A stretch of 64,000 nt of DNA from Lysobacter capsici (GCF_014779555.2 NZ_CP094357.1:2542001-2606000); one strand, 5' to 3'. Shown: positions 17,946 to 26,539, counted from the stretch's first letter. Program-made: numbers and translations. The notes: a model not told the origin generated them from the sequence alone.

Positions 17946-18380
17946 TTGCTGCGAATCGCCGGGGCCGTGCTCGGCATGCTCTGGACCTCGCCGGTGACGG
18001 CGCTGGGCTTGATCGCCGGCGTGTTCGCCATCCCGTTTGGCGCGCGGCCGCATCTGCGTCGCGACGACCTGGCGCTGGTGTTCCAGCATTGGCCGTGGGG
18101 GCCGGGCGGCGCGATCACCCTGGGCAACGTCGTGCTGCACACCGGCGAGGATCTGGATTCGCCCTGTTACACCTACGCCCACGACGCCGGCCATCGCACC
18201 GAGCCGCCGATCAAGCTCGCCGATCACGAACGCGCCCACGTCTATCAGTACATGGTGCTGGGGCCGCTGTTCCTGCCGTTGTATCTGCTGTGCGGCGGAA
18301 TCAGCGTGCGCAACCGCTTCGAGCGCGCCGCCGATCGCTATGCGCAGACCGGTCGCGGCTGGTGGCCGTGGTCGAAGTGA
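17946..18380 (+). CDS. Small membrane protein with HExxH motif
   Basis: A 144-residue protein, if the TTG at 17946 is used (GTG at 17967 and ATG at 17976 are alternatives). Hydrophobic segments cover residues 1-33 and about 103-122. Between and after them are H94-E-R-A-H98 and E126 in RFERAADRYA, the arrangement HExxH...E seen in zinc metallopeptidases; the downstream ExxAD pattern strengthens this. A central domain reads LALVFQHWPWGPGGAITLGN. I do not recognise a named family. A minimal membrane-associated metallopeptidase or a zincin-derived protein is a reasonable hypothesis; no catalytic proof exists in the sequence. It is likely co-transcribed with the PspC gene. Confidence 0.65.
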   Translation: MLRIAGAVLGMLWTSPVTALGLIAGVFAIPFGARPHLRRDDLALVFQHWPWGPGGAITLGNVVLHTGEDLDSPCYTYAHDAGHRTEPPIKLADHERAHVYQYMVLGPLFLPLYLLCGGISVRNRFERAADRYAQTGRGWWPWSK

Positions 18381-18485
18381 ACCTGGTCGAGTGAACGTGC
18401 GCGCGGCGCGCGGATTCATCTTGGTCGACGGCAACTACACGAAATCTTGATCGGCCGCTAACGACGCCGGCGGTATCTTGCGCGC

Positions 18486-18584
18486 GTCGGAGAAAAACCA
18501 ACGGACGCAAGTCCGATGCAATCGCTCCGACACGGAAGGCCCGGCCACCCGAGAAACATCTCGAGGACTGGGCCTTCTCATTTT
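18486..18584 (+). ncRNA. Candidate structured small RNA with terminator
   Basis: A 7-bp stem (GTCGGAG at 18486 with CTCCGAC ending 18531) encloses a second hairpin CGGAC-GCAA-GTCCG, which has a GNRA tetraloop. Three bases later an 8-bp stem (GAAGGCCC with GGGCCTTC, 18535-18577) contains an inner CGAG/CTCG helix and runs into TCATTTT. The layout resembles a compact folded RNA ending in an intrinsic terminator. No known family is recognised. Confidence 0.4.
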
Positions 18585-18589
18585 CAGCG

Positions 18590-19168
18590 GGTTTGTAGCG
18601 GGCAATCGCGCCCGTCGTACGAGCGTGTGAATCGACCAGGCCATGCCGACTCGTTTGTTTAGCGGGTCTGCGCACCTGCTCGCGCAGGGTGCGCGCTTCG
18701 CTCATTGCAGTGCGTGTGACACGGCCCCGCATTGCACGAACTGATTGCCGACGTGCCGATACCCATCGGCGATCAGGCGTGCTTGCTGCTTTCCCGGCTT
18801 GTGTTCATCGCATCGCCACCGTGATCTGGGCGGCTTCGCTGCGTGCCGCCGAGACCGCGCCGGGAATGCGAGGGCGATCACAAATCGGTCGATCCACTCC
18901 ATCGGCATGAGCCGATCCGCCGCGATACCGCGAGTCCTGGTACGGCGCTGGACGCGCGGTGCCGGTTCGTTAATCCCCGCCGGATCGGACATCGCGCGTC
19001 GCGCCGGTTGCGCCTCGGCGCTCGGGTCCGCTGGGTTCATCGCTTGCGCTCGCGCGTAACGCCGCGGCGAATCCGCACGGACCATCGATCGACGCGACCA
19101 TGCGTCGATCGGTAGGTGCGGGAGTCGTGTGAGCGGGGTTCGCCCCGCGCCGGCCAGGCGCCCGCGGA
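18590..19168. other. Intergenic region, nothing recognised
   Basis: Nearly 580 bases before the convergent NRDE gene. Frames here are short and arginine-rich without family resemblance, and no clear repeat or RNA gene is seen. Confidence 0.4.
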
Positions 19169-19987
19169 TCAGCCGATCTTCGGGCGCAGCGGCAAGGTCG
19201 CCGCGGTGTCCCCGGCCGGCACGCCGCCGGGCCCGTAACGGCGTTCGACGAACGCGATCTCGTTCTCGCCGATCAGCACGATGCTGCTACAGCGCGTACC
19301 GTAGCGCTCGCCGAGCACGAACGGCGGCGACAGCATGCGTTCGAGTTCCAGGCCCACGCCGGTATCGGGCAGCGCGTCGTCGGGCGCGACGGTGGTGTCG
19401 GCCATCGCCGCGAGCAGCATCGCCAAGCCCGCATCGTTGCTTCGCGGCGGCAAGGGCGCGCTGGCTTGCTGCGAGGCCGGCGATTCCAGCCAGGCCGACA
19501 AGGCGCGCGTGGCCAGCCCGCTCTTGGGCCAGGGCGCATCGAAATCGCCGTTGGACATGGCATGCACGCCTCGCGTCACCGCGTCCATGCGGAACCGCGG
19601 ATGGTTGCTGCCGAACATCAGCGCATCGCCGTCCCACAGCAACAGATTGAAGCGGCCGAACTGCGGCGCGTCGGCGCTCAGGCCGTGTAGATAATCCGCG
19701 GCGCTCATCGTGCCGCGCACGAATTCGCGCACCAGCGCGCCGCGCGATCGCGGCGCGGTTTCGGGATTGAGGCCCGCGCGCACGTTGGTGACCGCGGCCA
19801 GACGGCCTTGGCTGGATACCTGCAGCCAACTGCCGCCTTGCAGCAGGTCGCGGCCGCCGAAGACATGCGGGTCGTCGGGATCGGCGCCGGCCGCGGCGGT
19901 GGGGCGCGAGTGGGCTTCGTCGCGATTGGCGATCAAGGCCAGGCGATAGCGCGGATGGTGTTGCCAGGCGAGGGCGATCAGGCACAT
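19169..19987 (-). CDS. NRDE family (TANGO2-like) protein
   Basis: A 272-residue protein starting MCLIALAW, with the family's eponymous NRDE in LIANRDEAHSRPT near residue 21. Other conserved stretches are GGRDLLQGGSWLQVS, LAAVTNVR, RGALVREF and the C-terminal RYGTRCSSIVLI with FVERRYGP. The Cys directly after Met is typical and suggests an N-terminal-nucleophile fold after methionine removal. Eukaryotic TANGO2 relatives are linked to membrane lipid or heme handling; the bacterial role is unknown. Full family length. It stands alone on the minus strand. Confidence 0.85.
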   Translation of the reverse strand: MCLIALAWQHHPRYRLALIANRDEAHSRPTAAAGADPDDPHVFGGRDLLQGGSWLQVSSQGRLAAVTNVRAGLNPETAPRSRGALVREFVRGTMSAADYLHGLSADAPQFGRFNLLLWDGDALMFGSNHPRFRMDAVTRGVHAMSNGDFDAPWPKSGLATRALSAWLESPASQQASAPLPPRSNDAGLAMLLAAMADTTVAPDDALPDTGVGLELERMLSPPFVLGERYGTRCSSIVLIGENEIAFVERRYGPGGVPAGDTAATLPLRPKIG

Positions 19988-20195
19988 GCCGGCATTCTAG
20001 TCGCGCGCGGTCGCGTCCATGTGCAGCCGGCACACGGTCCACAGCCGGCGCCCGCGCGCAACCGGCAGGCGTCGCACGGCCGCCACGACGAATGGCAGGT
20101 GCGGGGCTGGCGGGCTGGCCATAATCTGGCCACCGTCTCAACAGATGAGATCGCTCCACGTTCTGCTAGCCGGCGCAGACGGGGAGACGTGTTCG

Positions 20196-20543
20196 ATGAA
20201 TCGTGGTGCCAGGATGTTGCTGCAGTTGTTCGCGCCGGCCTTGATCGTGGCCGTGAGCGGTCCGATCGCCGGCACGGTGTTGTTGCAGATGGGCGATACG
20301 CCCGCCGCCGCCGGGTTCGCGCCGATCGCGCACGGGCTGCGGCTGGGCGGCGCGGGCGCCGGCCTGGCCATGGCGATGTATTCGCTATGGCGCCTGTGGC
20401 GCTGGGAACGCGGCTTGGAGCCGCAATGCCCTTGTGGCGGCCTGCTGTCGCGGCCGTCGACCGGCCGTCGTGGCCGCTCCGACCGGACCCGCCACTGCCT
20501 GGGGTGTCGGCGACCGCAACCGGATCGGCAACCGGACCACTGA
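20196..20543 (+). CDS. Hypothetical small membrane protein with CxC and CxxC motifs
   Basis: A 115-residue protein. GGGGAGA eight bases before the ATG at 20196 supports this start over an ATG at 20145. Two hydrophobic helices (LLQLFAPALIVAVSGPIAGT and a glycine-rich second one around residues 50-65) precede a basic C-terminal tail with CPCGGLL and RHCLGCRRP. The paired cysteines could bind zinc as a small ribbon. I do not recognise a named family. Confidence 0.55.
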   Translation: MNRGARMLLQLFAPALIVAVSGPIAGTVLLQMGDTPAAAGFAPIAHGLRLGGAGAGLAMAMYSLWRLWRWERGLEPQCPCGGLLSRPSTGRRGRSDRTRHCLGCRRPQPDRQPDH

Positions 20544-20803
20544 TACGGCTCCCTCACCAAGGACCCCGATCCCATGCTCGCCACCGCCGCCGCCATTCGC
20601 TGCATCGTCGCCGCTCCGCCGGCCGCGGCACGGGCCGCGCCGGCGCCGCGCGGCGCCTGGGAGGAGGCCGCGTCCGAGCGCGGCGAAGCGGGCTATCGGG
20701 CCGGCTCGCCCGCGGGCAGCGAGGCGGACGGGGCGGGCGAGCCGCATTGAAGTTCGCGGCATGCAGACTCCGGCCGTTTCGATAGGTATACTGCGCACCC
20801 GCT

Positions 20804-20890
20804 GCCGGAGTGGCGGAATCGGTAGACGCAGCGGACTCAAAATCCGCCGCCCTTAAAAGCGTGTGGGTTCGAGTCCCACCTCCGGCACCA
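20804..20890 (+). tRNA. tRNA-Leu(CAA)
   Basis: An 87-base class II tRNA with encoded CCA. The acceptor stem GCCGGAG pairs with CTCCGGC. The D-arm reads TGGCGGAATCGGTAGACGCA. The anticodon arm GCGGA-CTCAAAA-TCCGC has CAA at positions 34-36. A long variable arm (about CGCCCTTAAAAGCGT) and the T-arm GTGGG-TTCGAGT-CCCAC follow. It reads UUG codons. Confidence 0.96.
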
Positions 20891-20959
20891 CGTAAATCCG
20901 AGAAGAACCCAACCGCCCGGCCAACGATCCAACGGCCGGCAGCTTCCCGGAACAGAAGA

Positions 20960-20995
20960 AAGGCTCAGTCTCGCGACTGGGCCTTTTTGTTTTCC
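20960..20995 (+). terminator. Rho-independent terminator after tRNA-Leu
   Basis: An 11-bp stem (AAGGCTCAGTC with GACTGGGCCTT, one G-T pair) has loop TCGC and is followed by TTTGTTTT. It lies 70 bases downstream of the tRNA. Confidence 0.8.
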
Positions 20996-21045
20996 CGTGT
21001 ATGGTTCGGATGCCGCAGGTTCGCTCGGCGCATCCCCGACGCGCC

Positions 21046-21504
21046 TCAATCCAGTCGCGGCGAATACGCGAACCGCTTGCGCGGCCGCTCCCTGAGCCGA
21101 CCGCGCAGCCGCTTGAAGGCGAACAACGCGACCTGCCGGTCGGCCGAGCCGCACAGTCGCGGCAGCGCGTCGAACGCCGCCGGGTCGCCGATATCCGCCA
21201 GCGCCCAGGTGCAGCGTCTGCGGATCGCGATGCCGCCGTCGTAGTGATACGGGTAATTCCGCAGCGACGCGCGATGGAGCGCATCGACCCGTTCCGGCGC
21301 GCGCAGCCATTGCAGGTGCTGGCCGAGTTCCTCATGGCTTTCGTGCCAGTCGGCATCGAGCAAGGCGATGCCGAGTTCCAGCACGCGAGGGTCGCTGCCG
21401 TGCTTGTCGAACAGGTGCAGCACGCAGGCGTCGTCGACGATGTCCGGCGCGCGACGCTTGAGCGCGTCGTTGGCGATCCACAACTGTGTATCGAGGTCGA
21501 GCAT
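21046..21504 (-). CDS. Hypothetical alpha-helical (HEAT-like) protein
   Basis: A 152-residue soluble protein starting MLDLDTQLWIANDALKRR. Its helices have the HEAT-like pattern RRCTWALADIGDPAAFDALP, preceded by LELGIALLDADWHESHEELG. No signal peptide or membrane segment. Proteins of this size and shape include scaffold proteins and immunity proteins of contact-dependent toxins, but no toxin partner is next to it. Function not recognised. It lies 112 bases upstream of the methyltransferase stop, on the same strand. Confidence 0.55.
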   Translation of the reverse strand: MLDLDTQLWIANDALKRRAPDIVDDACVLHLFDKHGSDPRVLELGIALLDADWHESHEELGQHLQWLRAPERVDALHRASLRNYPYHYDGGIAIRRRCTWALADIGDPAAFDALPRLCGSADRQVALFAFKRLRGRLRERPRKRFAYSPRLD

Positions 21505-21615
21505 GCGGGTTTCGATCGCGAGGTCAGGGCGCGGCGGTATTCATGAAATCGCCGCGTCGACATGATCGCCAGGCGGATCGGACGCCAAGCGGCCTCGTCG
21601 TAAACCGGCGCGCGC

Positions 21616-22260
21616 TCAGCGTTGAAACCGCATCATCCGCCCGCTCAGCACCGGACGATCCTCGATGCTGAAACGCCGTTCGCTGGAAGTGAATCCATCG
21701 GCCCGCATCGCGGTGTTCATCGCGCCGCAGTTGCCGCGGCCCGGATCGGCGATCAGCACTTCGGCGTGCGCATGCGCGTACTGCTTGACGACGTTCGCAA
21801 GCAAGGCGATATGGTCGCGTTCGTACAACACGTCGCTGCCGATGATCAGGTCGAAACCGCCGAGCGAGCGGTCGCGCTGCGCATCCCATTCCAGATGTTT
21901 GTACGGCACGTCGCTCAAGCCGTTCAATGTGGAATTTTGCGAGAGGAAATCCTCGGCGAGCGGATGCCGATCGCTGGCGGTGATGTCGGCCTGGCGCTTG
22001 TGCGCGATCAGACTCGACAGCGCCAGTCCGCAGCCGATTTCGAGAATGCGCTTGCCGGCGATATCGCGCACGGCGATTTCGTTCGCGAGCTGCAGACCGG
22101 TCGGCCACAGTTGCCCGAACAGACTCCACATCGACGGGGAGATGCCCAGTTTTTCGGCGGCCTGGTCGGGATCGTGAAACTGCTGCAGATCCTTCAGCGC
22201 GCGAATGCGATACTCATGCTCACCGACCCGCAAGTCGATGACGCGGGTTTGATATCGCAA
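21616..22260 (-). CDS. Class I SAM-dependent methyltransferase
   Basis: A 214-residue protein. Motif I is ILEIGCGLALSSL (about 72-84), an acidic residue follows in ADITASDRHPLA, and a DVLYERDH motif near 145 and ADPGRGN near 170 complete a fold of the lysine-methyltransferase-like (METTL21/nicotinamide N-methyltransferase) kind. The N-terminus includes MWSLFGQLWPTGLQLANEIA, which matches the W-P-x-A-x-x-L region of that group. The start is a TTG at 22260 behind AGAGG. Substrate unknown, possibly a protein lysine. Soluble and cytoplasmic. Confidence 0.75.
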   Translation of the reverse strand: MRYQTRVIDLRVGEHEYRIRALKDLQQFHDPDQAAEKLGISPSMWSLFGQLWPTGLQLANEIAVRDIAGKRILEIGCGLALSSLIAHKRQADITASDRHPLAEDFLSQNSTLNGLSDVPYKHLEWDAQRDRSLGGFDLIIGSDVLYERDHIALLANVVKQYAHAHAEVLIADPGRGNCGAMNTAMRADGFTSSERRFSIEDRPVLSGRMMRFQR

Positions 22261-22458
22261 GAAACCTCTGGATGACGTGGAACGAACGTCGTTGAGGCAG
22301 GCGGCGCTTCAGCGCCTGTAAATCGCGAAATCGCCGGGATCGCTTCCCGACCATACGCCGATTATCTCGCAATAGCGAGGAAAATCGCTGATTTTCATTC
22401 TTCACCCCCGCGCCGGGAGGTGGGGCGCATACTCGCGGGTCTACGTGTCGGAGCAACG

Positions 22459-22728
22459 ATGGACAATCATGTCGAGTGGTTCCAGTTCACCTTGTCCAAT
22501 GGACAGACCATCGGGCCCGCTCCGTTGCGTTTGATCTGGATGGAGGCATCGGGCACCACCAATGTCACGGTATTGCGCAGTCAACGCCTGTTGCTGGGCA
22601 AGCGCACCGCCGTGTATTCGCTGCGCGCCTCGCCCAGGCTCGCCAATATCCGTGTGATCGAGGCGCGCTTGCGCAGCCTGTTGGAGAACGCGCGCCTGCA
22701 CAGCGTTCTCACCGCGGTTTCCCATTGA
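22459..22728 (+). CDS. Hypothetical protein
   Basis: An 89-residue protein, MDNHVEWFQFTLSNGQTIGP onward, with a beta-rich N-terminal half and a helical C-terminus (VIEARLRSLLENARLHSVLT). No signal or membrane segment. It is followed seven bases later by another small gene, so the two are probably one transcript. No family recognised; a short in-frame extension to 22420 is possible but less likely. Confidence 0.5.
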   Translation: MDNHVEWFQFTLSNGQTIGPAPLRLIWMEASGTTNVTVLRSQRLLLGKRTAVYSLRASPRLANIRVIEARLRSLLENARLHSVLTAVSH

Positions 22729-22735
22729 GGCCCTT

Positions 22736-23110
22736 ATGAATACGTTCGACATCGCGGTGGGCAAGTGCGAAGCGATCGACAAGAGCACGGTCACCATCCG
22801 GCTCGACAGCGCGATCGTCAGCCGTCTGGTTCCCGGCCATCCGTGGCGCACCTCGGGCACCAGCGTGCTGCGCCTGGACATCCGTCTGTGCAGCGAAAGC
22901 CGGCCGCCGGAAATCGGCCGCGAGTTGTTCCTGCAACGCGAAGCCTTGCTGCGCAATCCGCGCGCCAGCCTGGACCTGCTCGGCGACGGTCAGTTCGCGC
23001 CGATCCGTTTGCGCGCGATCGGAGACAACACCGATCCGGAAGTGATGCAGCCGGCGGCGAAAGCCGGCCGCGGCGATCGCTCGCGGGTGCGCTGGGGCAA
23101 GGAAGGCTGA
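22736..23110 (+). CDS. Hypothetical protein
   Basis: A 124-residue protein starting MNTFDIAVGKCEAIDKSTVT. The central part is beta-rich (RTSGTSVLRLDIRLCSESRP) and the tail is basic (RGDRSRVRWGKEG). It lies seven bases after the preceding small gene and is likely co-transcribed. No family recognised and no localisation signal seen. Confidence 0.5.
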   Translation: MNTFDIAVGKCEAIDKSTVTIRLDSAIVSRLVPGHPWRTSGTSVLRLDIRLCSESRPPEIGRELFLQREALLRNPRASLDLLGDGQFAPIRLRAIGDNTDPEVMQPAAKAGRGDRSRVRWGKEG

Positions 23111-23219
23111 AAGCCGTCGCGGTTTCGCTCGCATGTTCGCGTGCGAGTCGAGACGGCATGTGTCGTGACGTGTGTCGTTGCGAGTCGGAGTGAATGCGCC
23201 TGCGTGCGTGGCGCGATTC

Positions 23220-23345
23220 GACTATCGCGCCGACGGAATCCGCTTGTTCAAATCGGCTTGATCGAATGCGTCTGATCAAAACTGCCCGATCCCAATCGGC
23301 TTGATCACCGCCGACTGAATCGTAGTTTGCGTGATCAGACCTGGC
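23220..23345. repeat. Degenerate short repeats around TTGATCA/TGATCAA
   Basis: Seven or so copies of a 14-17-base unit built on GGCTTGATC or CTGATCAAAAC lie in tandem after the hypothetical gene pair and overlap the end of the DUF2214 gene. A related array precedes virB2 (42230-42405). Confidence 0.55.
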
Positions 23346-23349
23346 TCGA

Positions 23350-23802
23350 TCAAAACCCGCCGTACCGCGCCATCGCCGCGGCGCAGATCAGGATCACCGC
23401 GATCAGGATCAACTCGAAACGGATCAGTACGCGCACGATCCGCACCTGCGGCGCCGGCGGCAGGAACGCCGGGTCGTGCTTGAGCGCCTTGCGCCAGCGC
23501 AGGAAGCGCACGGTCGGCAGGATCGACAACAACGCGATCGCCACGAATGCGCCGAACTTGGCATGAAACCAGGGATTGTGCTGATAGAAGTCGAGGCCCT
23601 TGACGCCGTAGAACAGGCGCGCGATGCCGACCGCCAACAGCAGCATCGCGCTCATGCCGTAGCCGGCATCCAGTCCGGCCAGGCGCTTGAGCGCGGCGGC
23701 ATCGATCGGCCCGCGCAACAGCACCGATTCGGCGACCAGCATCGAAATCATGGCGAACACCAGCAGATGGTGGAACGCGGCGAGCAGCAGGTCGGTCAGC
23801 AT
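23350..23802 (-). CDS. DUF2214 family membrane protein
   Basis: A 150-residue protein with four predicted helices, starting MLTDLLLAAFHHLLVFAMIS. The motifs GLDAGYGMSAMLLLAVGIAR and YGVKGLDFYQHNPWFHAKFG are characteristic of DUF2214. The histidines and the short four-helix layout have led to comparison with heme-type membrane proteins, but the function is unknown. The ATG at 23802 is chosen because upstream in-frame codons encode an unrelated polar stretch. Confidence 0.8.
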   Translation of the reverse strand: MLTDLLLAAFHHLLVFAMISMLVAESVLLRGPIDAAALKRLAGLDAGYGMSAMLLLAVGIARLFYGVKGLDFYQHNPWFHAKFGAFVAIALLSILPTVRFLRWRKALKHDPAFLPPAPQVRIVRVLIRFELILIAVILICAAAMARYGGF

Positions 23803-24528
23803 GGTCGGGACTCCGTGCGATGGCTGGGAGAGGTGGTCGCGCGTGGCGCGCGGCGCCGCGGCGCCTGGGCGACATGCAACGCCCAACCCATGGCGTTGCC
23901 GCCAGCGAAGATCGCGCCGGCGCGGGGCGTTTACCAGTGGCGTTTGTAATGTCCCGCGGCGGCGGCCGGGCCGGGTTGTGGACAGTCGGCCGCGCGCGCG
24001 GCACGGGCTTGGCGGCGAAGGCGGGTTACATCGTTTCGCGGTCGTAAGCTATGCGATCCGACTGTAGGAGCGGCGTGAGCCGCGAACGCGACATCGCGCT
24101 TACGACGCATGTATGCAGCGCGGTCGCGGCTCACGCCGCTCCTACAGGGGCGCGCATCGCATCTGGTTGGTCGTGGTGGACGGTGCAGGCGGATCGGGCC
24201 ACGTTGCTGTCGTCATTCACGTGATCCGACTGTAGAGCGGCGCAAGCCGCGACCGCGACATCGCGCTTGCCGGCGCATCTGTGTGGCGCGGTCGCGGCTC
24301 ACGCCGCTCCTACAGGGGGCGCGCATCGCATCTGGGGACGTGGTGGACGGTGCGCGCGGATCGGGCCACGTTGCCGTCGTCATTCACGCGATCCGAGTGT
24401 AGGAGCGGCGCAAGCCGCGACCGCGACATCGCGCTTGCGACGCATCTGTGTGGCGCGGTCGCGGCTTGCGCCGCTCCTACAGGGGGGCGCCGCGGCGACG
24501 CGGTGAAGGCTTCGCGGCGTTACGCCGA
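23803..24528. repeat. REP array: three inverted 85-bp elements in ~167-bp tandem units
   Basis: Elements at 24063-24147, 24231-24316 and 24398-24482 each have outer arms TGTAGGAGCGGCGTGAGCCG or close variants and their reverse complements. They are separated by conserved spacers (GTGGTGGACGGTGC, GGATCGGGCCACGTTGC). The period is 167-168. A lone half-copy lies at 58457-58490. The arms match the REP family mobilised by REP-associated tyrosine transposases in Xanthomonadaceae. No gene is present in the gap. Confidence 0.85.
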
Positions 24529-25125
24529 TCAGGCGGCTTCGTCGGTCTTCAGGGTCTTGTCGACGCGCTGGAACCACTCGCCGTCGCGCGGCTCGAACAT
24601 CGAGCAGCATTCCATCGGCGCCTTGTAGATGTGCAGCGACACCGCGACCGAGTCGTTGCTGGCGTTGCGGATGGTGTGGTACTCGTGCGGCGGAATCAGG
24701 CTGCCGGCGCTGCCGGGGCCGGCGTGCATGCCGCCGGCGGCGCGGAAGCGGAAGTTCTCGCCTTCGCGTTCGAGCAATTCGAACTGGGTGATCTCCAACT
24801 CGCCGTCCCAGACGCCTTCCACGCACCACAGGCCGCTGTGATCGTGCATCGGCGTGCCCTGGCCGGGGCCCCAGGTCATCGCGACCACGCTGTAGCCCAG
24901 TTCGGGGCTGCGGTAGAGCTCGCGGCGCGCGTAGTGGTCCTGGATCGGGTCGAACACGCAGTCGGGCAGGTTGACGTCGCGGTCGCGGATCATCTTGCAC
25001 AAGGTGTTACGCAAGGCCGCGGTGACGGCGTGTTCGTCGCCGGCGTTGACCGCCGCGTCGATCGCGGCGACCAGCTTGTCGTGGCCGGGGAAGTCGAGGT
25101 CGGGCAGGGCGTCGGTGGCGTTCAT
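24529..25125 (-). CDS. Cysteine dioxygenase-type (thiol dioxygenase) cupin enzyme
   Basis: A 198-residue cupin. The iron ligands are His94 and His96 in TPMHDHSGLWCVEGV and His150 in PPHEYHTIRN, as in the CDO family. Cys101 stands five residues after His96, the position of the cysteine that cross-links to tyrosine in mammalian CDO, and is absent from many bacterial enzymes. CDO oxidises cysteine to cysteine sulfinate; related enzymes use 3-mercaptopropionate. Its neighbour metX belongs to sulfur amino-acid synthesis, which fits a role in cysteine homeostasis. The gene lies about 90 bases downstream of metX on the same strand. Confidence 0.82.
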   Translation of the reverse strand: MNATDALPDLDFPGHDKLVAAIDAAVNAGDEHAVTAALRNTLCKMIRDRDVNLPDCVFDPIQDHYARRELYRSPELGYSVVAMTWGPGQGTPMHDHSGLWCVEGVWDGELEITQFELLEREGENFRFRAAGGMHAGPGSAGSLIPPHEYHTIRNASNDSVAVSLHIYKAPMECCSMFEPRDGEWFQRVDKTLKTDEAA

Positions 25126-25215
25126 GGCGTGGATTCTACGCCCCTGCCTGCGCCTTGGCAGCTTCGGACCGCTCGCGAGCGGTGCCGATTCAGCCAGTTC
25201 GCCCAGTCGGTTCGC

Positions 25216-26361
25216 TCAGCCGGTTCGCAGTTCGTCCAGGAACCCGGCCACCGCCGGGCCGAAGCGGGCGATGTCGACCAGGAACGCGTCGTGGCCCTGC
25301 GGCGACTCCAGCGGCACGAAGCGGGCGTCGGCGCCGCCGGCGCGCAGGCCGTCGGCGATTTCCTGCTGTTGCTGCAGCGGAAACAGGATGTCGGTGTGGA
25401 CGCCGATGGCCAGCGCCTTTTCCACCCGGATCGCGGCCAGGCCGCGGCGGACCTGTTCCTCGTTGTCCAGGCCGTCGCCGCCGCCGCAGTAATCGCCCAG
25501 GTCGAACCAGTCCATCGAGCGGCTCAGGTACAGGTAGCAGTTCGGATCGAAGCGGCGCACGAACCGGCGGGCGTGGCCTTCCAGGTAGCTTTCGACCTCG
25601 AATTCCAGGCCGAACGGCTCCTCGTCGGCGCGGTCGGAGTCCAGCCGCACCCGGCCGAAGCGTCCGTCCCACTCCAGGGCCGAGCGATACGTGATCACGC
25701 CGAGCTTGCGCGCCATGCGCATGCCCGATTCGGGGTAGTGGGTTTCGTCGTAGCCGCCCTGGTTCCACTGCGGGTCCAGGCGGATCGCTTCGCGTTGCAG
25801 CGAGCGGATCGCGATCGAGAACGGCAGCGCGCGCGCCGCGCCGGAAATGTTGATGTGGTTGCGCGCCAGACCCGGATGACGGATCAGCAGCGCGAGCGCG
25901 GTCATGCCGCCCATCGAATTGCCGATCACGCAGGCCAGTCGCTCGATGCCGAGCGCATGCACGACGTGCGCGGCGGCGTCGGCGCCGTCTTCGATCGATA
26001 GTTCGGGAAATTCCAGCCGGTACAGCTTGCCGGTGTCGGCGTTGATCGAGGCCGGCCCGGTCGAACCCTTGCAACTGCCCAGCGAGTTCACGCAGATCAC
26101 GAACCAGTGGTCGCTGTCGATCGGCTTGCCGGGGCCGAGCATGGCTTCCCACCAGCCCGGCTCGGGATTGCCGGCGTTGGCCGCGGCGTGCGCGTCGGGC
26201 GACAGGCCGGTGACGATCAGGATGGCGTTGTCGCGCTTGGCGTTGAGTTCGCCCCAGGTTTCATAGGCGATGCGCGCGCCGTGCAGGGCGCCGCCGCGTT
26301 TCATCGGGAACGGCGAGGGCAGGTCGATGTGGCGGGTGCCGGGCGGGATGAATTCGGTCAT
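25216..26361 (-). CDS. metX: MetX-type acyltransferase (homoserine or serine O-succinyl/acetyltransferase)
   Basis: A 381-residue alpha/beta hydrolase-fold acyltransferase. The nucleophile elbow is GNSMGGM (Ser149), with VNSLGSCKGSTGPAS before it and the C-terminal TDILFPL aspartate and GHDAFLVD histidine. MetX enzymes acylate homoserine for methionine synthesis. MetX homologues of the Xanthomonas/Lysobacter group have been reassigned in the literature as serine O-succinyltransferases for cysteine synthesis, so either activity is possible here. The ATG at 26361 begins at the family's usual N-terminus (MTEFIPPGTRHIDLPSPFPM). It lies upstream of the thiol dioxygenase gene. Confidence 0.88.
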   Translation of the reverse strand: MTEFIPPGTRHIDLPSPFPMKRGGALHGARIAYETWGELNAKRDNAILIVTGLSPDAHAAANAGNPEPGWWEAMLGPGKPIDSDHWFVICVNSLGSCKGSTGPASINADTGKLYRLEFPELSIEDGADAAAHVVHALGIERLACVIGNSMGGMTALALLIRHPGLARNHINISGAARALPFSIAIRSLQREAIRLDPQWNQGGYDETHYPESGMRMARKLGVITYRSALEWDGRFGRVRLDSDRADEEPFGLEFEVESYLEGHARRFVRRFDPNCYLYLSRSMDWFDLGDYCGGGDGLDNEEQVRRGLAAIRVEKALAIGVHTDILFPLQQQQEIADGLRAGGADARFVPLESPQGHDAFLVDIARFGPAVAGFLDELRTG

Positions 26362-26539
26362 GCCTTGCTCGTGTGGCCGGTGCTTGCGGTGAAGAGATTC
26401 GGAGTCGACGCCCGCGCGAGAGCGGCGGTCGCGATGCAAAGCCTAAACCATCGCCCTGAGCGGCGGCCGCGACTGCAACTGCAATTGCGTTATCGGCACA
26501 TGCCGGTAGCGGGCGATCGAGCGTGGGGCGATCGCCGGT

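Noticed and set aside
17733-18380. Stop-codon readthrough fusion of PspC and HExxH protein
   Set aside because: In-frame TGA alone is not evidence. There is no selenocysteine-type hairpin, and alternative starts exist for the second gene.
20574-20750. 58-codon frame upstream of tRNA-Leu
   Set aside because: Ala/Gly/Arg-rich with no family resemblance or clear ribosome-binding site; composition is what chance frames give at this GC content.
24063-24482. Possible CRISPR array in the REP region
   Set aside because: The repeats are long inverted pairs and the spacers between them are themselves conserved, which is a REP array.
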